A stretch of DNA of 64,000 bases from Macrostomum hystrix (taxonomy: Eukaryota; Platyhelminthes; Macrostomidae), in contig CATNEN010000009.1 of the NCBI GenBank assembly GCA_950097015.1, positions 808,501 through 872,500 on the forward strand. The letters are read 5' to 3'. Both the position numbers and the translations under genes were made by a program. A model generated the notes under the pieces. The model was not told where the DNA came from and ran no database searches. It worked only from the letters and a program-made list of their open reading frames with translations. The first letter of the stretch is position 1. Every line of letters starts with the position of its first letter. Positions 1 to 10,866 of this stretch are shown here, piece after piece.

Positions 1-1000
1 CCAAATGTCAGATTTTTTCCATTAGAGCTATTTTATTTCGTACTCCTTATGCACGAATTTGCACTGCGCGAGTGCTGCGCGAGTGCTGCGCGAGTGAAAG
101 TAGAAAAACCGTTAAATAGATTCAATACCCAACTGGTGGCAGCTGCTAGCTGACGGTGCCGAAGGTTCACCGAAGTCGGAGCTCAATTTTGTGTATAAGG
201 GGTGTGTGAAATACAGTAGCTCCTTTGAGACCTTTGGCCAGAACCCTTGAATATCTCGACGGTCTAAAGGGCTGGCGACTTGATTCTTGTAAACTTGTTT
301 CAGAAGATGCGCAACATATAGTTGGCCCGTGTTCTTGAGTTTCGTGTGCTTGTGAGTTGTTTTTTTTCCGTTCGCGTACAGCAAAAAAATGTTAGAGGGG
401 AATTATTTCACTGTTAATGTGAACATGTTAAATTACCGGGAGGGCTTTGCATAGTGTTATAATATAATTTTATATAATATTTAAAAAAATCACAACTATG
501 AGGCAAATTTGCGCCTCAATAAAAAATCCGAGTTGAAAGTCACAAGAACACGACACGCCATAAAAAGAGCTAAAAATACAATCTGCCATCACTGCCGAAC
601 GGTGTACTGCCCACGGACTACTCAAGTACTACTATCTACTAGTGGTCCTTGGTACTGCCATAATCGCTTGTTAGATTTTTTTACAAAGAAGCATATTATT
701 TATTCATATTTAATCAGTTAATTAAATAGTAAAATTGCAGATTTTACTTGATACTAATGTAAGCAACATTTATTTGCTTATACAGCTAACTGTTCAATAA
801 AATTTGTTCCTCAGTTTTCAATAATGGGTACTGTAAGTAAAGTAAAACGTACATTGTTTAAATCCATAGCTCATAAGGGTTGAAATAGACAGCTTTTCAG
901 ATTTCTTTTTATAGAACGGCAGCTTTCAGAAGGATAGAGAAAAAACTCAACGATCGATAATTTCAACCCGTAGGGCGGGCGAGCACCCACCCCTTGCCAA
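1..1000. other. AT-rich flank upstream of histone H4, no gene recognised
   Basis: I see no convincing gene here. The short open frames (112-384 minus, 509-721 plus) have no recognisable domain. An 11-nt unit TGCGCGAGTGC is repeated three times at 65-96. The rest is AT-rich and otherwise unremarkable. Confidence 0.5.
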
Positions 1001-1014
1001 AATGTACATTTTTG

Positions 1015-1022
1015 CATAAAAA
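1015..1022 (+). promoter_or_regulatory. Possible TATA-like element of histone H4
   Basis: CATAAAAA lies about 75 nt upstream of the H4 start codon, a position compatible with a TATA-like box and a short histone leader. This is position plus weak consensus only. No CCAAT box or H4-specific element could be assigned with confidence. Confidence 0.3.
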
Positions 1023-1039
1023 CTATCACGAAAAGTTAG

Positions 1040-1408
<369 letters not shown>

Positions 1409-1460
1409 GCCATAGGCTTGCCCCAGCGCTCTAAAATGAGCATTGGTTGAACGCTAAAAC

Positions 1461-1476
1461 GGCCCTTTTCAGGGCC
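1461..1476 (+). terminator. Histone mRNA 3'-end stem-loop
   Basis: GGCCCTTTTCAGGGCC forms a perfect 6-bp stem with a TTTC loop and is followed by ACCACA. This matches the SLBP-binding histone 3' processing signal. I could not place a clear purine-rich downstream element (U7 target) in the next 30 nt. Confidence 0.97.
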
Positions 1477-3328
1477 ACCACATTTGAATGATGACAACGT
1501 CGTTGAATTTCTTCATCTTGTGACTTAACACTAACTAGTAACTCAAATGCAGTAAGTAGTTTTGACGTCATGATACGTTAATTGCGGTGGTGTAGACGTA
1601 ATTGTCTATTCTGAACTGAAAATTCTGAAGTTATAATAAGTAATTGTAGCAATTAATTCTGTTTATAACAACTTGCAATTCCATATCCTACAGACGTGAT
1701 AGATTTACCCGAAGCCTAAATTGTAGAAATTGCTTTTTGTTTTGTCATAATTTAAGGACTTCATATACTTGACATGTAAATAAAACAAAACAATACGACT
1801 ATCAATCTATTGTTACTTACTATAAGTGCACTATTTTGCCTTTGTGTGCCTATTACCCATCAAGAATCTGTTACTCTAGGCACTTATGGCAAGTCTTAAC
1901 AATGTTAAACGTTACTAGTTTACGCCCATAAAGTTTTTCTGTCAACGCTAAGTTATTCATACAGGATTCTAGTAAAACCTCGTAAGTAAGTCCTTAAGTA
2001 TAACTAGTATTATAGTAAAACCTTAGAGCACAATGGCTCTAGTCTAGGCGTAAAACAAAAGTCAAAATTTTACTATTTTAAAATACTATAAATAGCTGAA
2101 CGCATCTAGAGGATATATGCAGGAAGTCAGTGCATCTGATTAGCCACATTAACGTGAGATAATTCGAATGCTTACATTCTTTCCCGTCTACTGGTAGTAG
2201 AGCGGTAAGAAAATGCGTTAAAATTGAACGATAATGTGTAAAACCGATTCATTTAAAAAGCCATCTTTATAGTCATTTAAACTGCAACTGGCGAGCTGTG
2301 TGTATTTGTTTCCGATGGCAACTCGCTGATCCTAGCCAAGCTAATGAATACACTGCGGCAAAGCCCGCGCACAAGCAGTTAAGGTGTGGTGGGGCATTTG
2401 TAAAACCGAACTGGCCAATAACATTGATGAGGAAACATTCGTAGGAAAAACTGCTTAGGGATAATTTAAAATATCCGAAAATCCCTCTGCAAAAAGACGA
2501 CACGGACCAGTGGGAAACAACACAGGTTATCACCCAGAACAGGTGCAAATGAGACAATAAATAATTACAGTAAAGCAAGCGGGTAGACAGGCAGTGCTAG
2601 CTTTTAAAGCCTTGAAACAATTGAAGAGAAGCTCTCATGGAAACAGGCTGTACAACTCGGCGAAACTAGCGAAGGCGAGCGACTTGGCGAAATGAGTTGG
2701 AAACCAAAATTAGTAAACAAACACATTAATAAATGAATGATGATAGAAAATCCACCAAATTGGATTGCGTGGGCAAAATAAAATAATTAAATATCTTGCT
2801 TTTTTATATCGAGTCGGCCAGAGGGCCCAGACAGCAGCACAAGGTCGCGCGTGCTTTGGATGCATTGCTAAAGAGTCTGCTTTGCTAATGAATGCAGAAT
2901 TTCAGCATAAATTTCAGTCTTGTCGCAACATATCGGGTGGGTCATAATGAGATTTCGAGAAAAAGTAAATGTAAATGAAAAATATGTCAATTGCGTTGAA
3001 TTTTTGTGTCAGCTGTGGAATTGCAGTGCACTTGTGTTTTTGTCAAGGTTTAGTTGGGACCCAGAAAGCATTTTAACAACAGTGCGCAAATAGCGCTACT
3101 ATAAGTAACAATAAAAGTAATAGTACACAGAATAAACAAAAAGCGCAGTAAAAACGTATAAATTTACAAAAGAGAACTGTGTTCCATTTTAGGTAGGTAT
3201 ATAGGTAGAGTTCAGGCATTAAGCGAAGTGAGGAAAATAATTTTAGAGCATCTAAATTTTTCTGACACTTTTGAGGACTCCTCGACTGGTCTGAGCAGTG
3301 GCGGCCCCTGCAGGACCGTAGGGGACCC
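1477..3328. other. AT-rich spacer between H4 and the MAST 3' end
   Basis: No gene is recognised. An AATAAA at 1779-1784 could serve as a distal plus-strand polyadenylation signal for H4 read-through transcripts, but this is untested. Short open frames (2273-2578 minus, 2765-2947 plus) show no domain. The spacer is visibly more AT-rich than the gene region to its right. Confidence 0.5.
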
Positions 3329-3723
3329 GATACAGCAGTCCCTGAAGGACTGGATGGGGTAAGATACAGCAGTCCCTGAAGGACTGGATGGGATAAGATA
3401 CAGCAGTCCCTGAAGGACTGGATGGGATAAGATACAGCAGTCCCTGAAGGACTGGATGGGATAAGATACAGCAGTCCCTGAAGGACTAAATGGGATAAGA
3501 TACAGCAGTCCCTGAAGGACTAAATGGGATAAGATACAGCAGTACCTGAGGGACTGGATGGATAAGATACAGCAGTACCTGAGGCACTGGATGGATAAGA
3601 TATAGCAGTACCTGAAGGACTAAATGGGATAAGATACAGCAGTCCCTGAAGGACTAAATGGGATAAGATACAGCAGTACCTGAGGCACTGGATGGATAAG
3701 ATACAGCAGTACCTGAGGGACTG
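3329..3723. repeat. 34-bp tandem repeat downstream of MAST stop
   Basis: About 11-12 copies of a 34-bp unit beginning GATACAGCAGTCCCTGAAGG. Each unit contains the inverted pair AGTCC/GGACT around a 5-nt loop, so the array can form serial small hairpins. It lies about 210 bp beyond the MAST stop codon on the minus strand and could fall within the 3' UTR. Confidence 0.93.
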
Positions 3724-3934
3724 AGGAAGGGAGACGGTAGCGATGGTAGGGGCCACTGCTCAGGTCAGCCAATGGTCGGCCCGCAAATTTCGAACAAAGG
3801 AAATGCTGTGAAATCGCTGGACCAGTACAGTAAACGGAGAGAAAGCAGAGCTAGCCACGGAGATGAGGCCTGAAAGCGGAGTCTGTAAAAGCGGAGAGTC
3901 CGCAGTAAATGAAGACAGGCTGAGACTTGACGGA

Positions 3935-4570
3935 TCAGAACCTCGAGCCTCCAGGGCCACCGTCGCAGCCGCTGGTGTTGTGCCGACCTCGCAGTGGACG
4001 GCGGCTGGGGCCTCCGCCTGATGATGGCGACTGTAGGAGCTGCTGCTGCTGCTGAGGTGGCTGCGGTGGTGCCGGCGGCTGCTGCTGAGGCAACGCCGAA
4101 GACGCAGGCGGAGGCGGCAGCGGCGGCTGCGGCTGGCCGGGACTTCGCGCCAGCGGGCTGGGACCCACGGCGCCGTGCAACGACTTCCGCCTCGGGCTGA
4201 GCGTGCGGCCTCCGCCGCCACCAGCGCCGCCGACGCCGCCGCCGCCACCGCCACCGCCGCCACCGGCGGATGACGATGATGAGGAAGAGGCGGCGCGGGC
4301 CCTCGGCGGCGCCGGCGCTGCCAGCGAGCAGGCGGCGGAGGTGGCGGCTGCGGCTGCTGGAGACAGCGGCGAGCCCTGCGGCTGGTGCTGAAGGTGGCCG
4401 AGGCCGATGGCAGCTGACAGGGACTGCGGCCTGTTGGCCGGACCGCCTCCGCCGTCGCCGGTGGGTCGCAGCACCCGATAGCGGACCGGAGCAGCTGCGG
4501 CCGCCGCGGCGGAGGCGGCGGCTGCCGAGGAGCTGGGACTGCTGGACTGCCCGCTGACCCGGCGCGAGTG
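3935..4570 (-). CDS. MAST: MAST terminal exon: low-complexity C-terminus
   Basis: 211 codons plus a TGA stop, phase 0 from CTCTGCAG|CACTCG. Ala, Ser, Gly and Pro/Gln runs dominate. [12 protein letters not shown] and PSPLARSPG resemble the Ser/Pro-rich C-terminal motifs of vertebrate MASTs. The exon has extreme GC content. Confidence 0.85.
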   Translation of the reverse strand, partial: HSRRVSGQSSSPSSSAAAASAAAAAAAPVRYRVLRPTGDGGGGPANRPQSLSAAIGLGHLQHQPQGSPLSPAAAAATSAACSLAAPAPPRARAASSSSSSSAGGGGGGGGGGVGGAGGGGGRTLSPRRKSLHGAVGPSPLARSPGQPQPPLPPPPASSALPQQQPPAPPQPPQQQQQLLQSPSSGGGPSRRPLRGRHNTSGCDGGPGGSRF

Positions 4571-7500
4571 CTGCAGAGGCGGCAGATTGGGATTTGGCCG
4601 TAGGGGATTTTTTACTTTAGGGAAAAATAAATTAGAGGATTATAAATAGCTTATTATAAGAGGATTAGAGGATATCTAATCTGTTTACGGCTGTTCAGTC
4701 CATGGACTGGGGGGACTTCACAACCACCCTCAAATACCCGAGCTGACGCTGGTACCCATCTAACAGGTCGGTGAGCTGAAGCACTACAGAGTTGATTGTC
4801 TTGCTAAAGGACACAAATTGTTCCAGCGGTAGTCGGGAATCGAACCCACGACGCACGAACGCTCAAACCAAGACTATAAAATTGGAGACCTTAAAAATGA
4901 TTCGGGACTCAAGGGTCAGTGCTGCCCACCTTGGCTCCCGGGTGCTGCTGCTGCTGCAGGTGCTGCATCTGGGGCCGCCGCACCATGCGGCCGTGCTGCT
5001 TGCCCCTCGGCCTGCCGTCGGCGCGGATCGGCGTGGCGGACAGCGGCGTGGCTCTGAGCTGCAGGCGGGGCTCGCGCAGGATCAGGGCGATGACCTCCGG
5101 ATGCGGCAGGCCGGTGACCGGGGCCTCGTTGACGTGAGTGACGAGGTCACCGGAGCGCAGGCCGGCCGCCTGGGCGGGGCTGCCCGGGTGCACGTGGACC
5201 ACCAGGTGGTGCAGCAGGAAGAAGTTGCTGTCGCCCTGATAGACCCGGATGGCCCGGATGGTGAAGCCGAAGCCCTGCGGACCGCGGCTGATGACAAGCG
5301 GGCTGCCGGTCAGCTGCGGCTGCTGCGGCCTGCCAAGCAGAAAATGTTTCAGTCAATTGAAAATTCGCAAGCTGCGCTACTGCCAGTAGAGTGAGAAGAA
5401 AAGTGGATGTGCCGAGTGCCGAGTGCCTCATCCCTGAGTGCGCAGGGCTTCAACACCAGGACAGGTTTGAATGGCTCCGAAAACATTCGGCATCAAAGAT
5501 GACAAGGGCTCTATACGGATATTCAGGTGCAGGTAGTGGCGGAGTATGGATGTGAGGTACAGAATGAGATGAGATGCAGGGAGGAGATAAGATGCAGGGA
5601 GAAGATGAGATGCTGGGAAGAGACGAGATGCAGGGAGATGATATGCAGGGATGAGATAAGATGTAGAGAGAAGATTAGATGCAGGGAAATGAGATGCAGG
5701 GAGATAAAATGCAAGTTGGAGATGAGATGCAAGGTGGAGGTGAGATGCAAGGTGGAGGTGAGATGCAAGGTGGAGGTGAGATGCAAGGTGGAGGTGAGAT
5801 GCAGGGTGGAGCTGAGATGCAAGGTGGAGGTGAGATGCAAGGTGGAGGTGAGATGCAAGGTGGAGGTGAGATGCAGGGTGGATGAGAAGCAGGGAGAAGG
5901 GGGAAAAGACAGGTGAGCTGAGGTTTGACAAGGCACGTTGTAAATCTGATCAAGAGCCTACTTTGTTTGCTCAGAAGTGCACCAAATCCATATTGGTGGA
6001 AATTATTGTCCAAGCAAAGAGTCCGTGCCTGAGTAGACTCACACGAGACTCAGCTCGTAGAGTTTTGTGCTCAAGTGCATATAGAATGCTTATCAGAGTC
6101 AGATTATGTAAAATATAAGTCCAGCGGCAAAAATGCTTCGATGCCTACTAATAAGTAGAGTAGTAAGATGATACAAAAATATGCTCGCAATAGGAAAAAG
6201 TTTTCAAACGAAGCCCAAGTCTCAAGTGCAGCGAAAAATTACGCGGAAACAGCAAAGGGGGAGGGGAGCTTCACCTCTTCTTGGTGCTGCTCCGCCGGCT
6301 GAAAACGGGCGACCTGAATTTTTAATGGGGGAAGGCGCGTGGCGCGGAGGGCCCGCAGGGCACCCTGTTAGAGCACTTTTGACAGCTTAAAAAATACAGA
6401 GTGAAAGTGAACAGACACATTTTGCGACTGATTTATAATGCAGAGGAGGAGAGATGCGCTTAGGCTGAGGCCAGAGGTCAGGTCATGGAGGGTGTGAATT
6501 TAGAACACAGGTAAGGCAATACTCGCGGAGGTCATACACACGAAAGGTCATAAAGTGGGTGAGGCGAGGTCACACAGGGGTCAGGTCATACACAGGTAAG
6601 GTCATAGAGAGGGTAAGGTCATGCAGGGGTCAGGTCATACACAGGTAAGGTCATAGAGAGGGTAAGGTCAAACATGAGTAAGGTCATATAGGGGTCAGGT
6701 CATACACAGGTATGGTCATTGAGAGGGTTAGGTCATGCACAGGTAAAGTCATACAGGGGAGAGATCATACACAGGTATGGCCATAGAGGGTAATGTCATA
6801 CAGGGGTGAGTTCCTAGAGTGGTTGAGATCATGGAGGGGCATTAGTGAGGCAGGAGTCAGCCACCTCAGCCACCATAGCGCAAAGTCAAAGAAGCCGCAG
6901 AGCGCGCAGTCCTTTAGAGGAAGATTCTCAGTTCCACACATTCTCAGAGCCAAACAAGCAATGGCTCTGCCACCTACCTGGCGGGCAGCTGGTGAGCACT
7001 CGGGCTCCGGGTGACCATCGAGCCGACGTCGGCTCCGCTGGTGGCCAGCGGCGACACGGGAGCCCTGCGCAGACTGGAGGTTCGCCGGAGGTGCCCGGCT
7101 GAGATGGTCGACGCTGACAGGCCCTGCGGCTGAGGCGGAGGCAGCAGCGGCTGAGAAGGCGCCGGCGAAGGTTGCGGAGGCGGCGAGGCGTCGCCAGTGC
7201 CGCTGCTGCTGCCACCGCTGCCGGCGCTGCGGGTCCGGCCGGCGACGATGCTGATTGGCCAGCTGGCAGGTCCGGGCGAGGGCAGCGGCGGTGCCGGCTG
7301 CTGCGGCTGCAGCTGTGCCGGTGGCGGTGGCGGTGGCGGTGGCGGTGGCGGCGGGGGCGGCTGCGGCGGCTGCAGAGTCGGCGGTGACGGCACCGGGTGC
7401 GGAGAGACGGGCGCGGACAGCTGGGAGAAGCGGGGGCTGTAGGAGCCGAAGCTGTGGAACAAGGGATCGTCGGAGTCCTCCACGTTGTTGTCATCGTCGG

Positions 7501-10500
7501 AGTTGGAGTCGTGGTTGTAGCGGTCGGAGCGGGGATCGAAGTAGCTGGTGTCCTCCTCGTTCTCGAGCTGGGGCACGAACTCAGACTTCTCCTTCAGCAG
7601 GCCGGTCCAGTCAATGCCGTCGAAGAAGGCGTGCTCCTTCACCTCGTGCGGCCCGCCAGTGCCCAGGCGCAGCAGGGGGCTGGTCTCCAGCAGCCGGGTG
7701 ATCAGGTCCACCTGCGGAAGGCAAAGTATTGAGTTTTTACCTTCTAATCAAAGCCACCCAAGCTTCTCACAGCCACCCCAAGCAATTCACAGCCAACCAA
7801 GCTACTCACAGCCACCCCAAGCTACTCACAGCCACCCCAAGCTACTCACAGCCACCCCAAGCTACTCACAGCCACCCCAAGCTACTCACAGCCACCCAAG
7901 CTTCTCACAGCCACCCCAAGCAATTCACAGCCCCCCAAGCTACTCACAGCCACCTCAAGCTACTCACAGCCACCCCAAGCTACTCACAGCCACCCCAAGC
8001 TACTCACAGCCCCCCAAGCTACTCACAGCCACCTCAAGCTACTCACAGCCACCCCAAGCTACTCACAGCCACCCCAAGCTACTCACAGCCACCCCAAGCT
8101 ACTCACAGCCACCCCAAGCTACTCACAGCTACCCCAAGCTACTCACACCCCCCCAAGCTACTCACAGCCACCCCAAGCTACTCACACCCACCCCAAGCTA
8201 CTCACACCCACCCAAGCTACTCACACCCACCCAAGCTACTCACAGCCACCCCAAGCTACTCACAGCCTCTTCCGGCAGTTGGTCGTCGCCGTCGGGCCAC
8301 TCGATGGCTGGCGGTGGGTCGGACACGAGCAGCATGAAGAGCTCCTCGGCGGAATTGGCAGAGAAGGGCACGCAGCCCACCAGGAATTGGTACAGGATGA
8401 TGCCGGCCGCCCACCAGTCCACCGGCTTGCCGTAGCCCTGGCGCAGGATCACCTCCGGGCTGATGTACTCCGGAGTGCCGTAGATCTGAGCGTCACGGAA
8501 CATGTTGCAGTCTTTCAGGCTGCTCTCGTACAGGCTCGTGGCCAGATTCATGAGGCCGATCTTGCTCAGGCCGAAGTCCGTCAGCTTGATGTGACCCTCG
8601 CTGCTGATTAGCAGGTTTGACGGCTTCAGATCGCGGTGCACGATGCCGTAGCTGTGCAGATACTCCAGCGCCAGCACCATCTCGGCGAAGTACATGCGCG
8701 CCAGGTCCAGCGGGAGCACCTGCGCGGTTTTGACAATTTTCGATACATATAGGCACTCGAACTGATGACTAGCTTAATGACCAAACTGATGACCAGCTTA
8801 ATAACCAAACTGATGACCAGCTTAATGACCAAACTGATTACTAGACTAATGACCGAACTGATGACTAGACTAATGACCAAACTGATGACTAGCCTAATGA
8901 CCAAACTGATGACTAGCCTAATGACCAAACTGATGACCACCCTAATGACCAAAGCTGCAAAGCACTCACCACAATCTGCTTGAGCAGGGAGGCGCAGTCG
9001 CCGCCCTCCACGAACTCCATGACCATGCAGAGGTATTTCTTAGTCTCAAAGGTGCAGAACAGGGACACCACGAATGGATTATCGGCAAATGACAAAATGT
9101 CCCGCTCGGCGAAGGCCTGATCAACCTGATTGCGCAACACCAGGTGAGTCTTTTTCACCTTCTTCATGGCGAAGCGCTGCTTGCTGGCCCGATGACGCAC
9201 CAGATGAACTGCGCCGTAGGCACCGTTGGAAATAAGCTTCACCACCTGCGGCAAAGCGAGGGAAACAAACGATAGGCCAGTCAACCAATCAGTCAATAAG
9301 TCGAACAATCAATCAAATAAGTTGATCAATCCATCAATGAGTTTATCAATCCATCAATGAGTTTATCAATCCATCAATGAGTTGATCAATCCATCAATGA
9401 GTTGATCAATCTATCAATGAGTTGATCAATCAATGAGTTGATCAATCCATCAATGAGTTGATCAATCAATGAGTTAATCAATCCATCAATGAGTTGATCA
9501 ATCAAATTCAAATCGATCGCACCAGTCAACTAACCTGGAAGTCCTCCTCGCACGGCTCCTGAAAAATGGCGCCGCCGCTTTTTCCACCGCCGCAGGCGCC
9601 GCCGGCCTCGGACGCAGCAGCTGATGCTGAGGTCGACGATGCCGCTGAAGACGCGGTTGACGAAGCCGGAGGACCGGCAGCAGCGGCCGCGGCAGTAGCC
9701 GAGGTCTCAATGTCCACCAGATCATCCAGAGGGTCTTTGTTTAAGCCTAGCTTGGAGATAATGTACCGTGGTATGTCAGTCTGCAGTTTTTCCACCTGGC
9801 GCACCTGTTTGATGATTATAAAATAGAGATGGCGGCTTAGATACAAAATACTTCAATAGGATGTCACCTTTACCTTATCAATCTTCTTGTATACCATTTT
9901 CTAAGAAAAAACAATAACGTCGTAGTGTATTCCGGATCACTGAATTCTGATTGGCTGAAAGTCCCGAATTCCCCCGATTGGCCAGAATCCAAATCGGCTG
10001 GGGTCCCTATCGGCTAATCCTGATTGGCTGGGGTCCAGATTGGTCGAATCAAAGCTTCCCAATTCAAAGCCCGGCCCCTCAATTTCGCACCTGTCCCTCG
10101 GCGGCCTCCAGCAGCTGCAGGAACTCAGCAGGGTCGAACTCCAGGCACTCCAGCAGGCGGGCAGTGCGGGACACAATGATGAGCAGCCGGCGGCCCCAGT
10201 CAATGACGCGGGGCAGGGCCTCACGGCTCTTGTCCTCGCACTCCTTAGCTAGGAGCTCTACCTTCTGGCTGATGTCGAAGAAGAAGGCGCTGGAGAGCTG
10301 CTTGTCCTGCGAGCGCTGCAGGCACTCCCTGGTGAGCTCCTGGATCTGCAGCAATGAGTAGCGCGCGATGGCATTCCGCTCCTCATTCTTCTGCGCCTCC
10401 AGGCTGGCCTGGAAGGCGCGCAGCCGCTCCTCCATCTGGGCCGTGGCGTTAGGGAAGCGGTCCTTGTAGACGCTGTTCATCAGCACCAGGTCCTGGCGGG

Positions 10501-10834
10501 TTCGGGCGGGTGAGTCTTTAGAATAGATTTCTTAGGAATTAAGGGATTGTAAAGCAATATGCTCAGAGAGGTCAGGAGTTCGAATCCTTGTAGAAGGACC
10601 ATGAATTCGCTAGTGCTTCAGGGCATCCAGCTGTGAAATGAGGACCAGCTGCAGCTGGGCCACTGACTGTACATTAGGCCGAACTTAGGGCGGCATTTTC
10701 AAGAAATAATCACCTGATCGGGTCCTGGGGAGCGGGCCGGGCTGCTGAGGCTGCGAGAGCGCGGCCTGAATGGCGAGTGCCGCTCCGGAACCTCCTCCAG
10801 CGCCGGGTTCGAATCCGTGCTACTGTGCTGCTGC

Positions 10835-10866
<32 letters not shown>

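Noticed and set aside
3760-4263. 167-codon minus-strand frame overlapping the last MAST exon
   Set aside because: It is a shifted frame of the low-complexity exon; the frame ending at 3935 is the one continuous with the PDZ exon.
7172-8435. Plus-strand open frames opposite MAST exons and the 20-bp array
   Set aside because: These are shadows of GC-rich minus-strand coding exons and of the repeat; the opposite frames carry the kinase and AGC tail.
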